A stretch of 64,000 bases of DNA, from positions 186,001 through 250,000 of the forward strand of contig NZ_JAJSOK010000001.1 of NCBI RefSeq assembly GCF_021283305.1, given 5' to 3'. The stretch is from Pseudonocardia kujensis. Its GTDB lineage: Bacteria; Actinomycetota; Actinomycetes; Mycobacteriales; Pseudonocardiaceae. Under the pieces are notes generated by a model. It made no database searches. It was given only the letters and a program-made list of their open reading frames with translations, and was not told the origin of the DNA. This document shows, piece by piece, positions 42,754 through 51,101 of this stretch. The position numbers and the translations under genes were made by a program. Positions within the stretch are counted from its first letter, which is position 1. Every line of letters starts with the position of its first letter.

Positions 42754-42775
42754 TCGGTCGAGCACTCCCGACCGA
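42754..42775. promoter_or_regulatory. Inverted repeat between the FMN oxidase and TetR genes
   Basis: TCGGTCG (42754-42760) and CGACCGA (42769-42775) form perfect 7-bp arms with an 8-bp spacer, centred about 70 bp from each divergent start. Size and place fit a TetR-family operator controlling both directions. The binding protein (the TetR at 42846) is inferred. Confidence 0.55.
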
Positions 42776-42845
42776 ACGGTTGACCAGTAGCAGATCCGCA
42801 GCTAGCGTCGGTGTCCGTCGGACCGCCGAGTCGCAGGAGACGCTG

Positions 42846-43529
42846 GTGCCGGAGAGTGGGATCACGCGGTCCGTGCCGCCGCACCGTCGCGCGGTGGCGC
42901 CCAAGGCGCGCGAGCGCGACCTCGGCCCGTCGCGCTACGAGCAGATCGTCGACGCCGCGGCGGAGCTGTTCCGGCGCAAGGGCTACGCGGGCACCAGCAT
43001 CAGCGAGATCGCCGAGGCCGCCGGCATGCTCAAGGGCAGCCTCTACCACTACATCCACACGAAGGAGGACCTTCTCCACGCGATCGTCGAGGAGGCCCAC
43101 CTCAACACCGCCGCGCTCGGCGAGGAGCTGCTCGCCTCGCGGGCACCGGCGGTCGACAAGCTGCGGCTGGCGATCGAGCGGCACCTGCGCGGCACCGAGA
43201 AGAACCTGGTCAAGATCAGGGTGTTCAACGCCGAGTTCTCCGGGCTGCCCGCCGAGCGGTTCGCCGAGATCATCGCGCGCCGGGACACCTACGAGCGCTC
43301 GATCCGCGAGATCGTCCGCCAGGGGAAGCGGGAGGGCGCCTTCGCCGCGCACCTCGACCCGCGGCTCACCGCGGCGTCGATCCTCGCGACCCTCAACTCC
43401 GTCCAGGCGTGGTTCCGTCCCGACGGCGACCTGTCCATGACCGAGATCATCGACGGCTTCACCGACCTGCTGCTGCGCAGCGTCGGTGTGGAGACGCACC
43501 CCGAGAGGACCGCGCATGAAGACCGGTGA
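42846..43529 (+). CDS. TetR/AcrR family regulator
   Basis: A 227-aa regulator. HTH at about residues 28-75: YEQIVDAAAELFRRKGYAGT, SISEIAEAAGMLKGSLYHYI, HTKEDLLHAIVEE. The C-terminal domain (RHLRGTEKNLVKIRVFNAEF) resembles KstR2-like TetR regulators of CoA-linked catabolism. GTG 42846 follows GCAGGAGA. The last 14 bp overlap the start of the HpaB/AbfD-like gene, so regulator and enzyme are translationally coupled, a strong hint that it controls this operon and perhaps the divergent lactate-monooxygenase-like gene. Confidence 0.92.
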   Translation: MPESGITRSVPPHRRAVAPKARERDLGPSRYEQIVDAAAELFRRKGYAGTSISEIAEAAGMLKGSLYHYIHTKEDLLHAIVEEAHLNTAALGEELLASRAPAVDKLRLAIERHLRGTEKNLVKIRVFNAEFSGLPAERFAEIIARRDTYERSIREIVRQGKREGAFAAHLDPRLTAASILATLNSVQAWFRPDGDLSMTEIIDGFTDLLLRSVGVETHPERTAHEDR

Positions 43530-44895
43530 GCAGTACCTGGCCTCCCTCGACGACGGCCGCAAGGTCTGGTTCGAGGGCGAGCCGGTCGAGCGGATCGCCG
43601 ACCACCCGATCCTCGGGCAGAGCGTGAGGCTCATCGCCGAGGGCTACGACAAGGTCTACGACCCGACCGGCGACCACAGCCCGTTCTCCGACGTCCCGAC
43701 GGATGCGGAGGGCCTGCGCGAGCACATCGACTTCGTGCACGACATGGGCATGCTCGCGCACGTCACCTACACCTCGATCATGACGCTGCTGACCGCCGCG
43801 GGCCGGATCATGGACTCCTGCCCGGAGGAGGTCGAGCGGATCAACGCCTTCGTCGCGCACGCCCGCGCCGAGGACCTCCGGATCACGCAGTGCATCACGG
43901 ACGCGAAGGGACACCGCAAGCTCCGCCCGGGTCAGCAGGAGGACCCGGACGCGTACGTGCACGTCGTCGAGCGCCGGGAGGACGGGGTGGTGGTCCGCGG
44001 GGCGAAGCTGCACATCACCGCCGCCTCGCTCGGCCACGAGCTCATGGTCATCCCGACCAAGGGCATGAAGCCGGGGGAGGAGGACTACGCGATCGCCTGC
44101 ATGATCCCGGTCAACGCACCGGGCGTGAAGATCGTCGACGTCAGCTACGCCCCGCGCAACGCCGACTCCGGCACCTTCCCGGTCTCGGGTCCGGTGTCCT
44201 ACCCCGAGTCGTTCGTGATCCTGGACGACGTGTTCGTCCCCACCGAGCGCATCTTCCTCGACGGGCAGACCACGTACGCCACCGTGTTCGCCCACTCGCT
44301 CGGCCTCTGGGAGCGGCTCGGCGGGCTGTCGTCGATGGCCGACGGCGCGGACCTACTGGTCGGGCTCGCCCAGCTGATCGCGCAGGCGAACGGCACCGAG
44401 TCCGTGGCGCACGTCCGGGACAAGATCGACGACATGATCATCCAGGCCACGCTGATCCGCGCCTCGCTCGAGGCCGCGATCACCCACTGCCACGTGGGCG
44501 ACAACGGCGCGGCGTTCCCGGACGAGCTGTACACCAACGCGGGCAAGTACTACGCGGCCTCGCACTACGACCGCCTCGTGCAGAGCCTGCACGACATCGC
44601 CGGCGGCTCGATCGTCACCGCGCCCTCGCTCGCGGACCTGCAGAACCCCGAGATCGGGCCCGCGGTGCGCAAGTACATGCAGGGCAACCCGGAGTTCGAC
44701 GGCGAGACGCGGCTGCGGCTGTTCCACGTGATCCGCGACCTCACCGCGGACACCTACGGCGGCTGGCGGCTGGTCACGAACATCCAGGCCGGCGGCGGGC
44801 TCCACGCCCAGAAGATCGTGACGCGGAAGTGGTACCCGATGGAGGCCGCCGTCGCGAGGGCGAAGGAGCTGGTCGGGGTGCCGTTCGCGCCCTGA
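43516..44895 (+). CDS. HpaB/4-hydroxybutyryl-CoA-dehydratase-fold flavoprotein without cluster ligands
   Basis: A 459-aa protein of the HpaB/AbfD superfamily. N-terminus GEQYLASLDDGRKVWFEGEP and the block DAKGHRKLRPGQQEDPDAYV, ERREDGVVVRGAKLHITAAS follow AbfD (4-hydroxybutyryl-CoA dehydratase) closely. The C-terminal DIAGGSIVTAPSLADL is also AbfD-like. By hand alignment, however, the [4Fe-4S] ligands (C99, C103, H292, C299 in clostridial AbfD) correspond to Val, Ser, Trp and Leu/Ser, and the R-x3-Y substrate motif of true HpaB is absent. It is probably a FAD enzyme with a different reaction. Coupled to TetR and followed by a VOC gene. Confidence 0.85.
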   Translation: MKTGEQYLASLDDGRKVWFEGEPVERIADHPILGQSVRLIAEGYDKVYDPTGDHSPFSDVPTDAEGLREHIDFVHDMGMLAHVTYTSIMTLLTAAGRIMDSCPEEVERINAFVAHARAEDLRITQCITDAKGHRKLRPGQQEDPDAYVHVVERREDGVVVRGAKLHITAASLGHELMVIPTKGMKPGEEDYAIACMIPVNAPGVKIVDVSYAPRNADSGTFPVSGPVSYPESFVILDDVFVPTERIFLDGQTTYATVFAHSLGLWERLGGLSSMADGADLLVGLAQLIAQANGTESVAHVRDKIDDMIIQATLIRASLEAAITHCHVGDNGAAFPDELYTNAGKYYAASHYDRLVQSLHDIAGGSIVTAPSLADLQNPEIGPAVRKYMQGNPEFDGETRLRLFHVIRDLTADTYGGWRLVTNIQAGGGLHAQKIVTRKWYPMEAAVARAKELVGVPFAP

Positions 44896-44949
44896 TGGAG
44901 GACCGGCCGGCCCTACCGCGGCGACGTGGGGGCGCCCTAACCTGCGCGG

Positions 44950-45405
44950 ATGCTGCTGGACGGGCTCAACCACGTCGCCGTGATCACCGCCGACACGGAC
45001 CGCCTCCACGCCTTCTACGGCGAGGTCTTCGGGGCGACCGTCGCCCACGACAGGAAGCAGGACGGGTTCCGCTTCTCGATCGTCGACATCGGTCCGCACA
45101 CCGAGTTCAACGTGTTCGAGGTGGACGGCAACACCGAGGCCGAGCGGCAGACGCCGATGCTCGGCCGCGGCCGGCTCGACCACCTCGGGCTGCAGGCCGC
45201 GTCGATCGAGGCGTTCGAGGAGATCCGGCGCCGCCTGCTCGCCCGCGGGGCGTGCGACGAGTTCGTGACCGACTTCGGCCCCGTGCTCAGCCTGTTCTTC
45301 CGGGACCCGGACGGGCTCGAGGCCGAGGTCTGCGTGCCCAACCCGGACGCGGAGCCGGGCCGGTACAACCCGCCCGGCACCCCGGCCGCCCGCTACGTGC
45401 GCTGA
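44950..45405 (+). CDS. VOC (glyoxalase/dioxygenase fold) protein
   Basis: A 151-aa vicinal-oxygen-chelate protein made of two beta-alpha-beta-beta-beta units. Putative metal ligands: His8 in LNHVAVI, His in LDHLGLQA and Glu in LFFRDPDGLEAEV, where the DPDG turn is diagnostic. An active metal enzyme is likely; methylmalonyl-CoA-epimerase or lyase-type reactions are possible. It lies 54 bp after the AbfD-like gene on the same strand and is followed by a strong bidirectional terminator. Confidence 0.88.
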   Translation: MLLDGLNHVAVITADTDRLHAFYGEVFGATVAHDRKQDGFRFSIVDIGPHTEFNVFEVDGNTEAERQTPMLGRGRLDHLGLQAASIEAFEEIRRRLLARGACDEFVTDFGPVLSLFFRDPDGLEAEVCVPNPDAEPGRYNPPGTPAARYVR

Positions 45406-45407
45406 GG

Positions 45408-45458
45408 CGCCCGTGCGCGGCCCGTGGTGCTCGGAGCACCACGTGCCGCGCACGGGCG
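45408..45458. terminator. Long bidirectional hairpin terminator
   Basis: CGCCCGTGCGCGGC (45408-45421) pairs with GCCGCGCACGGGCG (45445-45458), and the inner CGTGGTGC/GCACCACG continues the stem around a short loop, with one mismatched base pair. It begins three bases after the VOC stop and ends 14 bp before the stop of the convergent MSMEG_0572-like gene, so it ends both transcripts. Confidence 0.9.
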
Positions 45459-45471
45459 GCGCTGCGGCAGG

Positions 45472-45984
45472 TCAGAGCTGGTAGGTGGAGTTGATGATCG
45501 CGCCCTTGCGGGCGTAGTGGATCAGCGCGTCCTGCACGTCGAGCGGGTGCGTGGGGATCACGCCCTCGATCAGGTCCTCCTCGCGGGCGCCGTGCAGCGA
45601 GAGCCCGAACCGGCAGCAGTAGACCTTGCCGCCCTCCTGGATGTACGTCTTCAGCGAGTTGTTGATGTTGTGCTCGCCCGGGAACGCGGAGTTGCCGGTG
45701 GTCGGGAAGCCGCGGGTGGCCAGGCAGTTCAGCGAGCCCGGGCCGTAGAAGTAGATCGCGGACTCGAAGCCCTTCCGCAGCGCCCGGGTGGCCTGCAGGA
45801 TCGCCACGAAGCTCACCGAGGACTCGTGCGCGATGCCGTGGACCAGGGTGAAGTAGGTCTCGCCGTTCTCGGCCTGGTAGTCCGGGAAGACCTTGGTGCC
45901 GCCGTAGATCGACGACCCCTCCGGCATCGACGGGTGCGGGATCTCCTCGAGGCTCTGCTTCTCGAGGTCGGTCAGGTCGGCCAT
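45472..45984 (-). CDS. MSMEG_0572/Sll0783 family nitrogen-starvation protein
   Basis: A 170-aa DsrE-like protein. The signature stretches KVFPDYQAENGETYFTLVHG, HESSVSFVAILQATRALRKG, FESAIYFYGPGSLNCLATRG and GGKVYCCRFGLSLHGAREED match the family encoded in Nit1C gene clusters (named after Sll0783 and MSMEG_0572). The Cys residues in NCLATRG and YCCRFG are conserved and may be functional. ATG 45984 follows GGAGGATGAC. It is the last gene of a minus-strand unit with the C-N hydrolase and the flavoprotein. Confidence 0.9.
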   Translation of the reverse strand: MADLTDLEKQSLEEIPHPSMPEGSSIYGGTKVFPDYQAENGETYFTLVHGIAHESSVSFVAILQATRALRKGFESAIYFYGPGSLNCLATRGFPTTGNSAFPGEHNINNSLKTYIQEGGKVYCCRFGLSLHGAREEDLIEGVIPTHPLDVQDALIHYARKGAIINSTYQL

Positions 45985-46034
45985 GTCATCCTCCGGTGTG
46001 GACGGTGGTGTGGACGGGTGGGGAGTGGTGGTGC

Positions 46035-46883
46035 TCAGACCGGCTGGAGCGCCGGCCTCGTCAGGGCCCCGTAGAGGTCGGGGCGGCGGTCGCGCAGGTT
46101 GTTCATGCCGGCGCGGTGGGCGTCGAGGTCGGCCTCGAGGTCGAAGTCCGCGACCACCATGGCCGCGGTCTGCCCGGTCGCGGCGACGACCTCGCCGCCG
46201 GGGTCCACGATCTTGGCGTTCGCGGCGAAGCGCAGCGCGCCGAACGTGCCGAACTGGTTCGAGGCCACCCACACGACCTGGTTCTCCAGCGCGCGGGCGC
46301 GGTCGAACAGGTCGAAGCGCCGGGTCCAGCGGTCCCGGGCGGGGTCGGGGTGCGGGTTCGTCGCGCTGACCGGCCAGGCGGACATCGAGACGATCACCCG
46401 GGCGCCGTCGAGCGCCAGCGCCCGGGCCGCCTCGGGGAAGCCCTTGTCCCAGCAGATCTGCATGCCGATGCGGCCGATCGGGGTGTCGAAGGCCTCGAAG
46501 CCGTCGCCGGCGGTGTAGGTCGCGTCCTCGCGCAGCGGTTGGTGGACCTTCCGGTAGGTGCCGAGCACCCCGTCGCCGGTCACGCAGACCGCCGCGTTGT
46601 ACCGGCGGCCCTCCGCCGCCTCGCAGTAGCCGGCGGTGACGACGAGGTCCCCGGCGAGCGCGGCCAGGCGGGCGATCTCCGGGCCGTCGACCGCGAAGGC
46701 CGGCGGCGGGGAGGCGGATCCACCCAGGTCGGACACGTAGCCGCCGAGCGCGGCCTCGGGCAGGGCGAGCAGCTGGGCGCCCCGCTGCTTCGCCTCGTCG
46801 ATCAGCCGGGCGATGCGGGCGAAGCCGGCCTCGAGGTCCCGGTCGAAGGGGGCCGAGACGGTCGCGACACGGGTCGTGGGCAT
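46035..46883 (-). CDS. Carbon-nitrogen hydrolase (nitrilase superfamily)
   Basis: A 282-aa C-N hydrolase with a complete Glu-Lys-Cys triad: E43 (LPEAALGGY), K112 (YRKVHQPL) and C144 (QICWDKGFPE). The CWD active site and short length differ from the Nit1 nitrilase of about 340 aa with CWE that normally defines Nit1C clusters, and are closer to amidase-type members. Substrate could be an amide, N-carbamoyl compound or nitrile. It sits 12 bp downstream of the MSMEG_0569-type flavoprotein and 50 bp before the MSMEG_0572-type gene. Confidence 0.9.
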   Translation of the reverse strand: MPTTRVATVSAPFDRDLEAGFARIARLIDEAKQRGAQLLALPEAALGGYVSDLGGSASPPPAFAVDGPEIARLAALAGDLVVTAGYCEAAEGRRYNAAVCVTGDGVLGTYRKVHQPLREDATYTAGDGFEAFDTPIGRIGMQICWDKGFPEAARALALDGARVIVSMSAWPVSATNPHPDPARDRWTRRFDLFDRARALENQVVWVASNQFGTFGALRFAANAKIVDPGGEVVAATGQTAAMVVADFDLEADLDAHRAGMNNLRDRRPDLYGALTRPALQPV

Positions 46884-46894
46884 GGCGGGGCTCC

Positions 46895-48304
46895 TCAGCT
46901 GGCCGACCGGGGGGCGACCCAGTCGGGATCCTCGGCGGGGTCGGACGGGAACGTGCTGCTGGGGGTGCCGGCGAGCCAGTGCAGGCCGTCGGCGACCCGG
47001 GCGGCGCGGCGGGTCTCGAGGATCCGGCCGACCAGGTGCTCGGCGTCGTCGGCGACGCCCGAGAAGCGGCCCGATCCCCACGTGTACTGCCAGGGCAGGC
47101 CGATGAAGTAGAGGCCGGGCCAGCTGGTCACCCCGCGCTCGTGGGTCGGGTAGCCGCGACCGTCGAAGACGGGCAGCTCGATCCACCGGTCGTCGCGGCC
47201 GTAGCCGGTGGACCAGATGACGGTCGTGATGCCGGCGGCGGCGAGGTCGACCTCCTGCGGCTCGTCGGACTCGGGCACCCAGACCGGGGCCGTCCGCTCC
47301 TCGGCCGGTGCGTCGAGGCCCTGGGCGGCGATGTAGGCGTCGATCGAGTCCTTGATGCCCTCCGCCACCGCGTCGGCCCCGTCGAGGTTGGACCGGAGGT
47401 CGCCGGCGAAGCGCAGCCGCCCGCCGGTGATCCCGGTGAGCCGGCCGTGCAGCTGCATGCCCTCCAGGGCGAACCGCCGCAGGTCGATGTCGCGACCGCC
47501 GTCGCGGCCGGTGACGTAGTGGTTCGTCTTGTGCCGCACGGCCTCGGCGTCGGCGAACTGGTCGATCCCCTTGGTGTAGGTGCCCATCTCGGACAGCCAG
47601 GCCACGCAGTCGCGGCCCCGGTAGAAGCGGGCGACCCGCGGCGCCGTGCCCGTGGCGAGGTGGACGGTGCGCCCGGCCAGGTGCAGGTCCTCCGCGATCT
47701 GGCAGCCGGACTGTCCCGTGCCGACGACCAGGACCGCGCCCGCGGGCAGCTGCTCCGGGTTGCGGTACTGCGACGAGTGCAGCTGGGTGACCTCGTCGGG
47801 GAGACGCTCGGCCATCCGCGGGGTGCGCGGGACCTGGTAGGGCCCGGTCGCGACCACCACCTGGTCGGCGGTCACGGTGCCCCGGTCGGTGCCGATGCGG
47901 AAGCTGCCCTCTTCGCCGGCCCGCAGCGACGTGGCGCGAACCCCCTCGACCAGCGGCGGGGCGAACGAGGCGACGAACCTCTGCAGGTACTCGGTGATCT
48001 CGTCGCGGACCATGAAGCCGTCGGGGTCCGGGCCGTCGTACGGGAACCCGGGGAGCCGGCACTGCCAGTTCGGCGTGACCAGGCAGAACGAGTCCCAGCG
48101 CCGGTCCTGCCACTCGTGGCCGGCGGTCCTCGCCTCCAGCACGAGATGATCGACACCGTGCTGGGCGAGCCGCCGGCTCACCGACAGCCCGGCCTGGCCG
48201 CCGCCGACGACCACCACGGAACGGTGCGTGCCGTCGAGGTCGGCAGTGGCGGGTGCGGGATCGGGGACGGCGCGCAGACGCGCGGCCGGCTGCGACGGGG
48301 ACAT
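46895..48304 (-). CDS. MSMEG_0569 family flavin-dependent oxidoreductase
   Basis: A 469-aa FAD/NADPH enzyme. FAD motif VVVVGGGQAGLSVSRRLAQH (about residues 30-49) and NADPH motif VLVVGTGQSGCQIAEDLHLA (about 195) flank the conserved WDSFCLVTPNWQCRLPGFPY and DPDGFMVRDEITEY blocks typical of this family. RFYRGRDCVAWL and KTNHYVTGRDGGRDIDLRRF are further diagnostic. It belongs to Nit1C clusters, where it is thought to oxidise the nitrogen compound processed by the nitrilase. First gene of the three-gene unit; a palindrome lies about 100 bp upstream. Confidence 0.92.
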   Translation of the reverse strand: MSPSQPAARLRAVPDPAPATADLDGTHRSVVVVGGGQAGLSVSRRLAQHGVDHLVLEARTAGHEWQDRRWDSFCLVTPNWQCRLPGFPYDGPDPDGFMVRDEITEYLQRFVASFAPPLVEGVRATSLRAGEEGSFRIGTDRGTVTADQVVVATGPYQVPRTPRMAERLPDEVTQLHSSQYRNPEQLPAGAVLVVGTGQSGCQIAEDLHLAGRTVHLATGTAPRVARFYRGRDCVAWLSEMGTYTKGIDQFADAEAVRHKTNHYVTGRDGGRDIDLRRFALEGMQLHGRLTGITGGRLRFAGDLRSNLDGADAVAEGIKDSIDAYIAAQGLDAPAEERTAPVWVPESDEPQEVDLAAAGITTVIWSTGYGRDDRWIELPVFDGRGYPTHERGVTSWPGLYFIGLPWQYTWGSGRFSGVADDAEHLVGRILETRRAARVADGLHWLAGTPSSTFPSDPAEDPDWVAPRSAS

Positions 48305-48406
48305 GGGGGGATCAGCTCCTGGGGGGCTCCGACGGCGGTGGGGTCCGAGCCGGACCGTGACCGGCTCGGGAACCAGTTCACGGCCGGGCCGTTGCCGGGA
48401 CGTGTC

Positions 48407-48433
48407 ATCCGGAACGCAGCTGCGTTTCCGGAT
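48407..48433. promoter_or_regulatory. 27-bp near-perfect palindrome upstream of the Nit1C-like unit
   Basis: ATCCGGAACGCAGC and the facing TGCGTTTCCGGAT form 13-14-bp arms with a single extra base. It lies 103 bp upstream of the flavoprotein start, where an operator or activator site is expected. There is no hairpin loop, so it reads as a DNA-binding palindrome rather than a terminator. The cognate regulator is not adjacent. Confidence 0.55.
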
Positions 48434-49202
48434 CTTGCTCCTGTTTCGGCACGGTGAGATCAGAGCGCCGCTCTCGTCGAGCGTCCCGGGTACTCCGACG
48501 TTCTTTTGCGGCCCGGCGACGGAATAGGCCCGATCCGCTTCTCCGCGCCCGGGGTGAGTGCCGCAGGTCTCACTGTGGTGTGCGTTGTGTCCGAAGCGGC
48601 CCGCCCGGGGAGGTGCGGTCCGAGGAAAAGGCGAGCCGGCAATGGCGGGTCGGGCCGGACACTGCAACATCGGGGCCGGTGGGAGACCCGGTCCGCCCGT
48701 GCGGGAAACGGGCGAGGGGCCCGGGGTTCGGCCGGAGATCGAAGCGCTGCGGCTCTCCACACACCCCCGTCGGACGTCACGCAGCCGTCGCTCCGGAGCA
48801 CGTCCCCCGGGTGGACATGCGCTCGGGGGACGCTTCAGGGCGCTTCGAGACGCAGCCGGGCGGGCGGTCCGCCGGTCTGCGGGACCGGGGCGTTGCGGTC
48901 GCGGCCGGAGAGGCGCCTTGCCGTCGAGGCCGGCCGAGCGCCGGCCCGACGGGTGGGACCGGGCCGGACGGGTCGCCGCGCGGCGTGGTCCGACTCCCCC
49001 TATCGTGCGAGAAGACCTCCGACAAGACCCGGGGCGTGGCGAGGGTCATGCTCCGTGACGGGTCGTGGCGGTCTGCGACTGCCCGTAGGGCCTGCCCCGC
49101 GACGGGCACCGCGGGAGCCGGCGCGAAATCCCCGATGCACCTGCGGAAACGGTGACGACCATTCGGCTCCCGGGGCGGTGCCCACGGTTTCGCGGCGATA
49201 AA
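48434..49202. other. Non-coding stretch between the Nit1C-like unit and ectA
   Basis: Several open frames cross this stretch on both strands, but all are Arg/Gly/Pro-rich and lack any domain, good start or codon pattern. No tRNA, riboswitch or transposon end was recognised. At nearly 1 kb to the ectA start it is the longest gene-free region in the window and may hold promoters, a small RNA or a decayed gene beyond recognition. Confidence 0.5.
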
Positions 49203-49253
49203 CGATGTTGTGACGACGATCACGAAACATCGCGATCGAATGTTGTCGACAAC
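49203..49253. promoter_or_regulatory. Inverted-repeat cluster upstream of ectA
   Basis: CGATGTT (49203-49209) faces AACATCG (49226-49232), and a perfect 12-bp palindrome GTTGTCGACAAC lies at 49242-49253, 47 bp before the ectA ATG. The ATGTTGT element occurs twice. This is a likely regulator-binding region for osmotic control. Local AT content is higher than around it, as expected for a promoter; no textbook -35/-10 was assigned. Confidence 0.5.
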
Positions 49254-49299
49254 CGTCGACGGGTGCACGTTCGCAATACCCCTGTTACGTTCGTTGGCC

Positions 49300-49827
49300 A
49301 TGACCGCAGCCACCACCGACACCTCGGATCCGCCCGGCGACGAACCCGAACTGACGGTGGGGCCCCCGACGGTCGACGACGGCGTCGACCTCTGGCGGAT
49401 GGCGGCGGAGTCCCGCGTGCTGGACGTCAACTCCCGGTACGCGTACCTCCTGTGGTGTCGCGACTTCGCCGCGACCTCGGTGATCGCCAAGCTCGACGGC
49501 TCGCCCGTGGGCTTCGTCACGGGGTACCGCCGACCGGACGCCCCCGAAACATTGCTCGTCTGGCAGGTCGCCGTCGGCGCCGCCGCCCGCGGTCGCGGAG
49601 TGGCGGGCCGAATGCTGGACACGCTTTTCGCCCAGGTTCCCGGCGTCCGTTTCATGGAGACGACGGTGACGCCGGACAACGACGCGTCGAACGCCATGTT
49701 CGCCGCGTTCGCGCGCCGCAACGGGGCGGAGGTGTCGAGAACGGAATTGTTCCCCGGATCCCTTCTCGGCGACGGACACGAATCAGAGATCCTCTATCGA
49801 ATCGGCCCGATCCCGACCGAAGGATGA
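49300..49827 (+). CDS. ectA: L-2,4-diaminobutyric acid acetyltransferase
   Basis: A 175-aa GNAT enzyme that acetylates diaminobutyrate in ectoine synthesis. Family blocks: VDDGVDLWRMAAESRVLDVN, SRYAYLLWCRDFAATSVIAK, FVTGYRRPDAPETLLVWQVA (acetyl-CoA strand), GAAARGRGVAGRMLD (the RGxG pantetheine loop) and ETTVTPDNDASNAMFAAFAR. The ATG at 49300 is used because upstream in-frame codons are not conserved; it has no clear Shine-Dalgarno, so the message may be leaderless or weakly initiated. First gene of ectABCD. Confidence 0.95.
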   Translation: MTAATTDTSDPPGDEPELTVGPPTVDDGVDLWRMAAESRVLDVNSRYAYLLWCRDFAATSVIAKLDGSPVGFVTGYRRPDAPETLLVWQVAVGAAARGRGVAGRMLDTLFAQVPGVRFMETTVTPDNDASNAMFAAFARRNGAEVSRTELFPGSLLGDGHESEILYRIGPIPTEG

Positions 49828-49837
49828 TGAGAAGGAA

Positions 49838-51094
49838 ATGACCATCTTCGAGGACGTCGAGTCCGAGGTCCGCTCGTACTGCCGCAACTGGCCCGTGGTG
49901 TTCGACACGGCCAAGGGCGCCCGGCTCTGGGACACCGACGGCAACTCGTACCTCGACTTCTTCGCGGGTGCGGGCGCACTGAACTACGGCCACAACCCCG
50001 AGCCCCTCAAGAAGAAGCTGCTCGAGTACCTGTCCCGGGACGGGATCACCCACGGCCTGGACATGTACACCACGGCCAAGGGCGAGTTCCTGAACACCTT
50101 CCGGGAGAAGATCCTCGCCCCCCGCAACCTGGACTACAAGGTCCAGTTCCCCGGCCCCACCGGCGCCAACGCCGTCGAGTCCGCGCTGAAGCTGGCCCGC
50201 AAGATCACCGGCAAGGAGGCGATGGTCAACTTCACCAACGCCTTCCACGGCATGACCCTCGGCGCGCTCTCGGTGACCGGGAACTCGATGAAGCGCGGCG
50301 GCGCCGGCGTCCCGCTGGTCCACGCCACCCCGATGCCGTTCGACAACTACTTCGACGGCAAGGTGCCGGACTTCCTGTGGTTCGAGAAGGTCCTCACCGA
50401 CAGCGGCTCGAGCCTGAACGAGCCCGCCGCGGTGATCGTCGAGACGGTGCAGGGCGAGGGCGGCATCAACCCGGCGCGCATCGAGTGGCTCCAGGGTCTC
50501 GCCGAGCTGTGCGAGCGGCACGACATCCTGCTGATCGTCGACGACGTCCAGATGGGCGTCGGGCGCACGGGCCCGTTCTTCTCGTTCGAGGCCGCGGGCA
50601 TCCAGCCGGACATCGTGACCATCTCGAAGTCGATCTCGGGCTACGGCCTGCCGATGGCCCTCGTGCTGATCAAGCCCGAGCACGACGTCTGGGGTCCCGG
50701 TGAGCACAACGGGACCTTCCGCGGGCACAACCCCGCGTTCGTCACCGGTGCCGAGGCGCTCCGCCAGTACTGGAGCGACGACACCCTCGAGCGGGAGACG
50801 ATCCGCAAGGGCGAGAAGGTCGAGGAGGCCTTCAACCGCATCGTCGCCGACACCAAGACGACCGAGCTCACCGCGAAGGGCCGGGGCCTGGCCCGCGGCC
50901 TGCAGTTCGCGCAGGAGGAGCAGGCCGCCAAGGTGTGTGCCGCCGCGTTCGAGCGGGGACTCCTGATGGAGACCTCGGGTCCGCAGAGCGAGGTCATGAA
51001 GATCCTCGCGCCCCTCACCATCACCGACGACGAGCTCGACGAGGGTCTGGCCGTCGTCGCCGAGTCCGTCAAGGTCGTCACCTCCGGAGGCTGA
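49838..51094 (+). CDS. ectB: Diaminobutyrate-2-oxoglutarate transaminase
   Basis: A 418-aa class-III PLP aminotransferase forming L-2,4-diaminobutyrate from aspartate semialdehyde. PLP site: VQFPGPTGANAVESALKLAR (GAN loop), FHGMTLGALSVTGNSMKR, IVDDVQMGVGRTGPFFSFE (Asp-Val/Gln) and the Schiff-base K264 in TISKSISGYGLPMALVL. The start follows AGAAGGA with 10 bp from ectA. Length and motifs are those of EctB. The amino donor is glutamate. Confidence 0.97.
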   Translation: MTIFEDVESEVRSYCRNWPVVFDTAKGARLWDTDGNSYLDFFAGAGALNYGHNPEPLKKKLLEYLSRDGITHGLDMYTTAKGEFLNTFREKILAPRNLDYKVQFPGPTGANAVESALKLARKITGKEAMVNFTNAFHGMTLGALSVTGNSMKRGGAGVPLVHATPMPFDNYFDGKVPDFLWFEKVLTDSGSSLNEPAAVIVETVQGEGGINPARIEWLQGLAELCERHDILLIVDDVQMGVGRTGPFFSFEAAGIQPDIVTISKSISGYGLPMALVLIKPEHDVWGPGEHNGTFRGHNPAFVTGAEALRQYWSDDTLERETIRKGEKVEEAFNRIVADTKTTELTAKGRGLARGLQFAQEEQAAKVCAAAFERGLLMETSGPQSEVMKILAPLTITDDELDEGLAVVAESVKVVTSGG

Positions 51095-51101
51095 GCACTA
51101 C

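Noticed and set aside
21324..44895. The two HpaB-superfamily genes as duplicates of each other
   Set aside because: The first has the R-Y-H substrate residues of HpaB, the second follows AbfD blocks and lacks them; they are distant members, not a recent duplication.
48506..49201. Plus-strand ORFs of about 230 codons before ectA
   Set aside because: Arg/Gly/Pro-rich in all versions, overlapping each other in different frames and without any domain.
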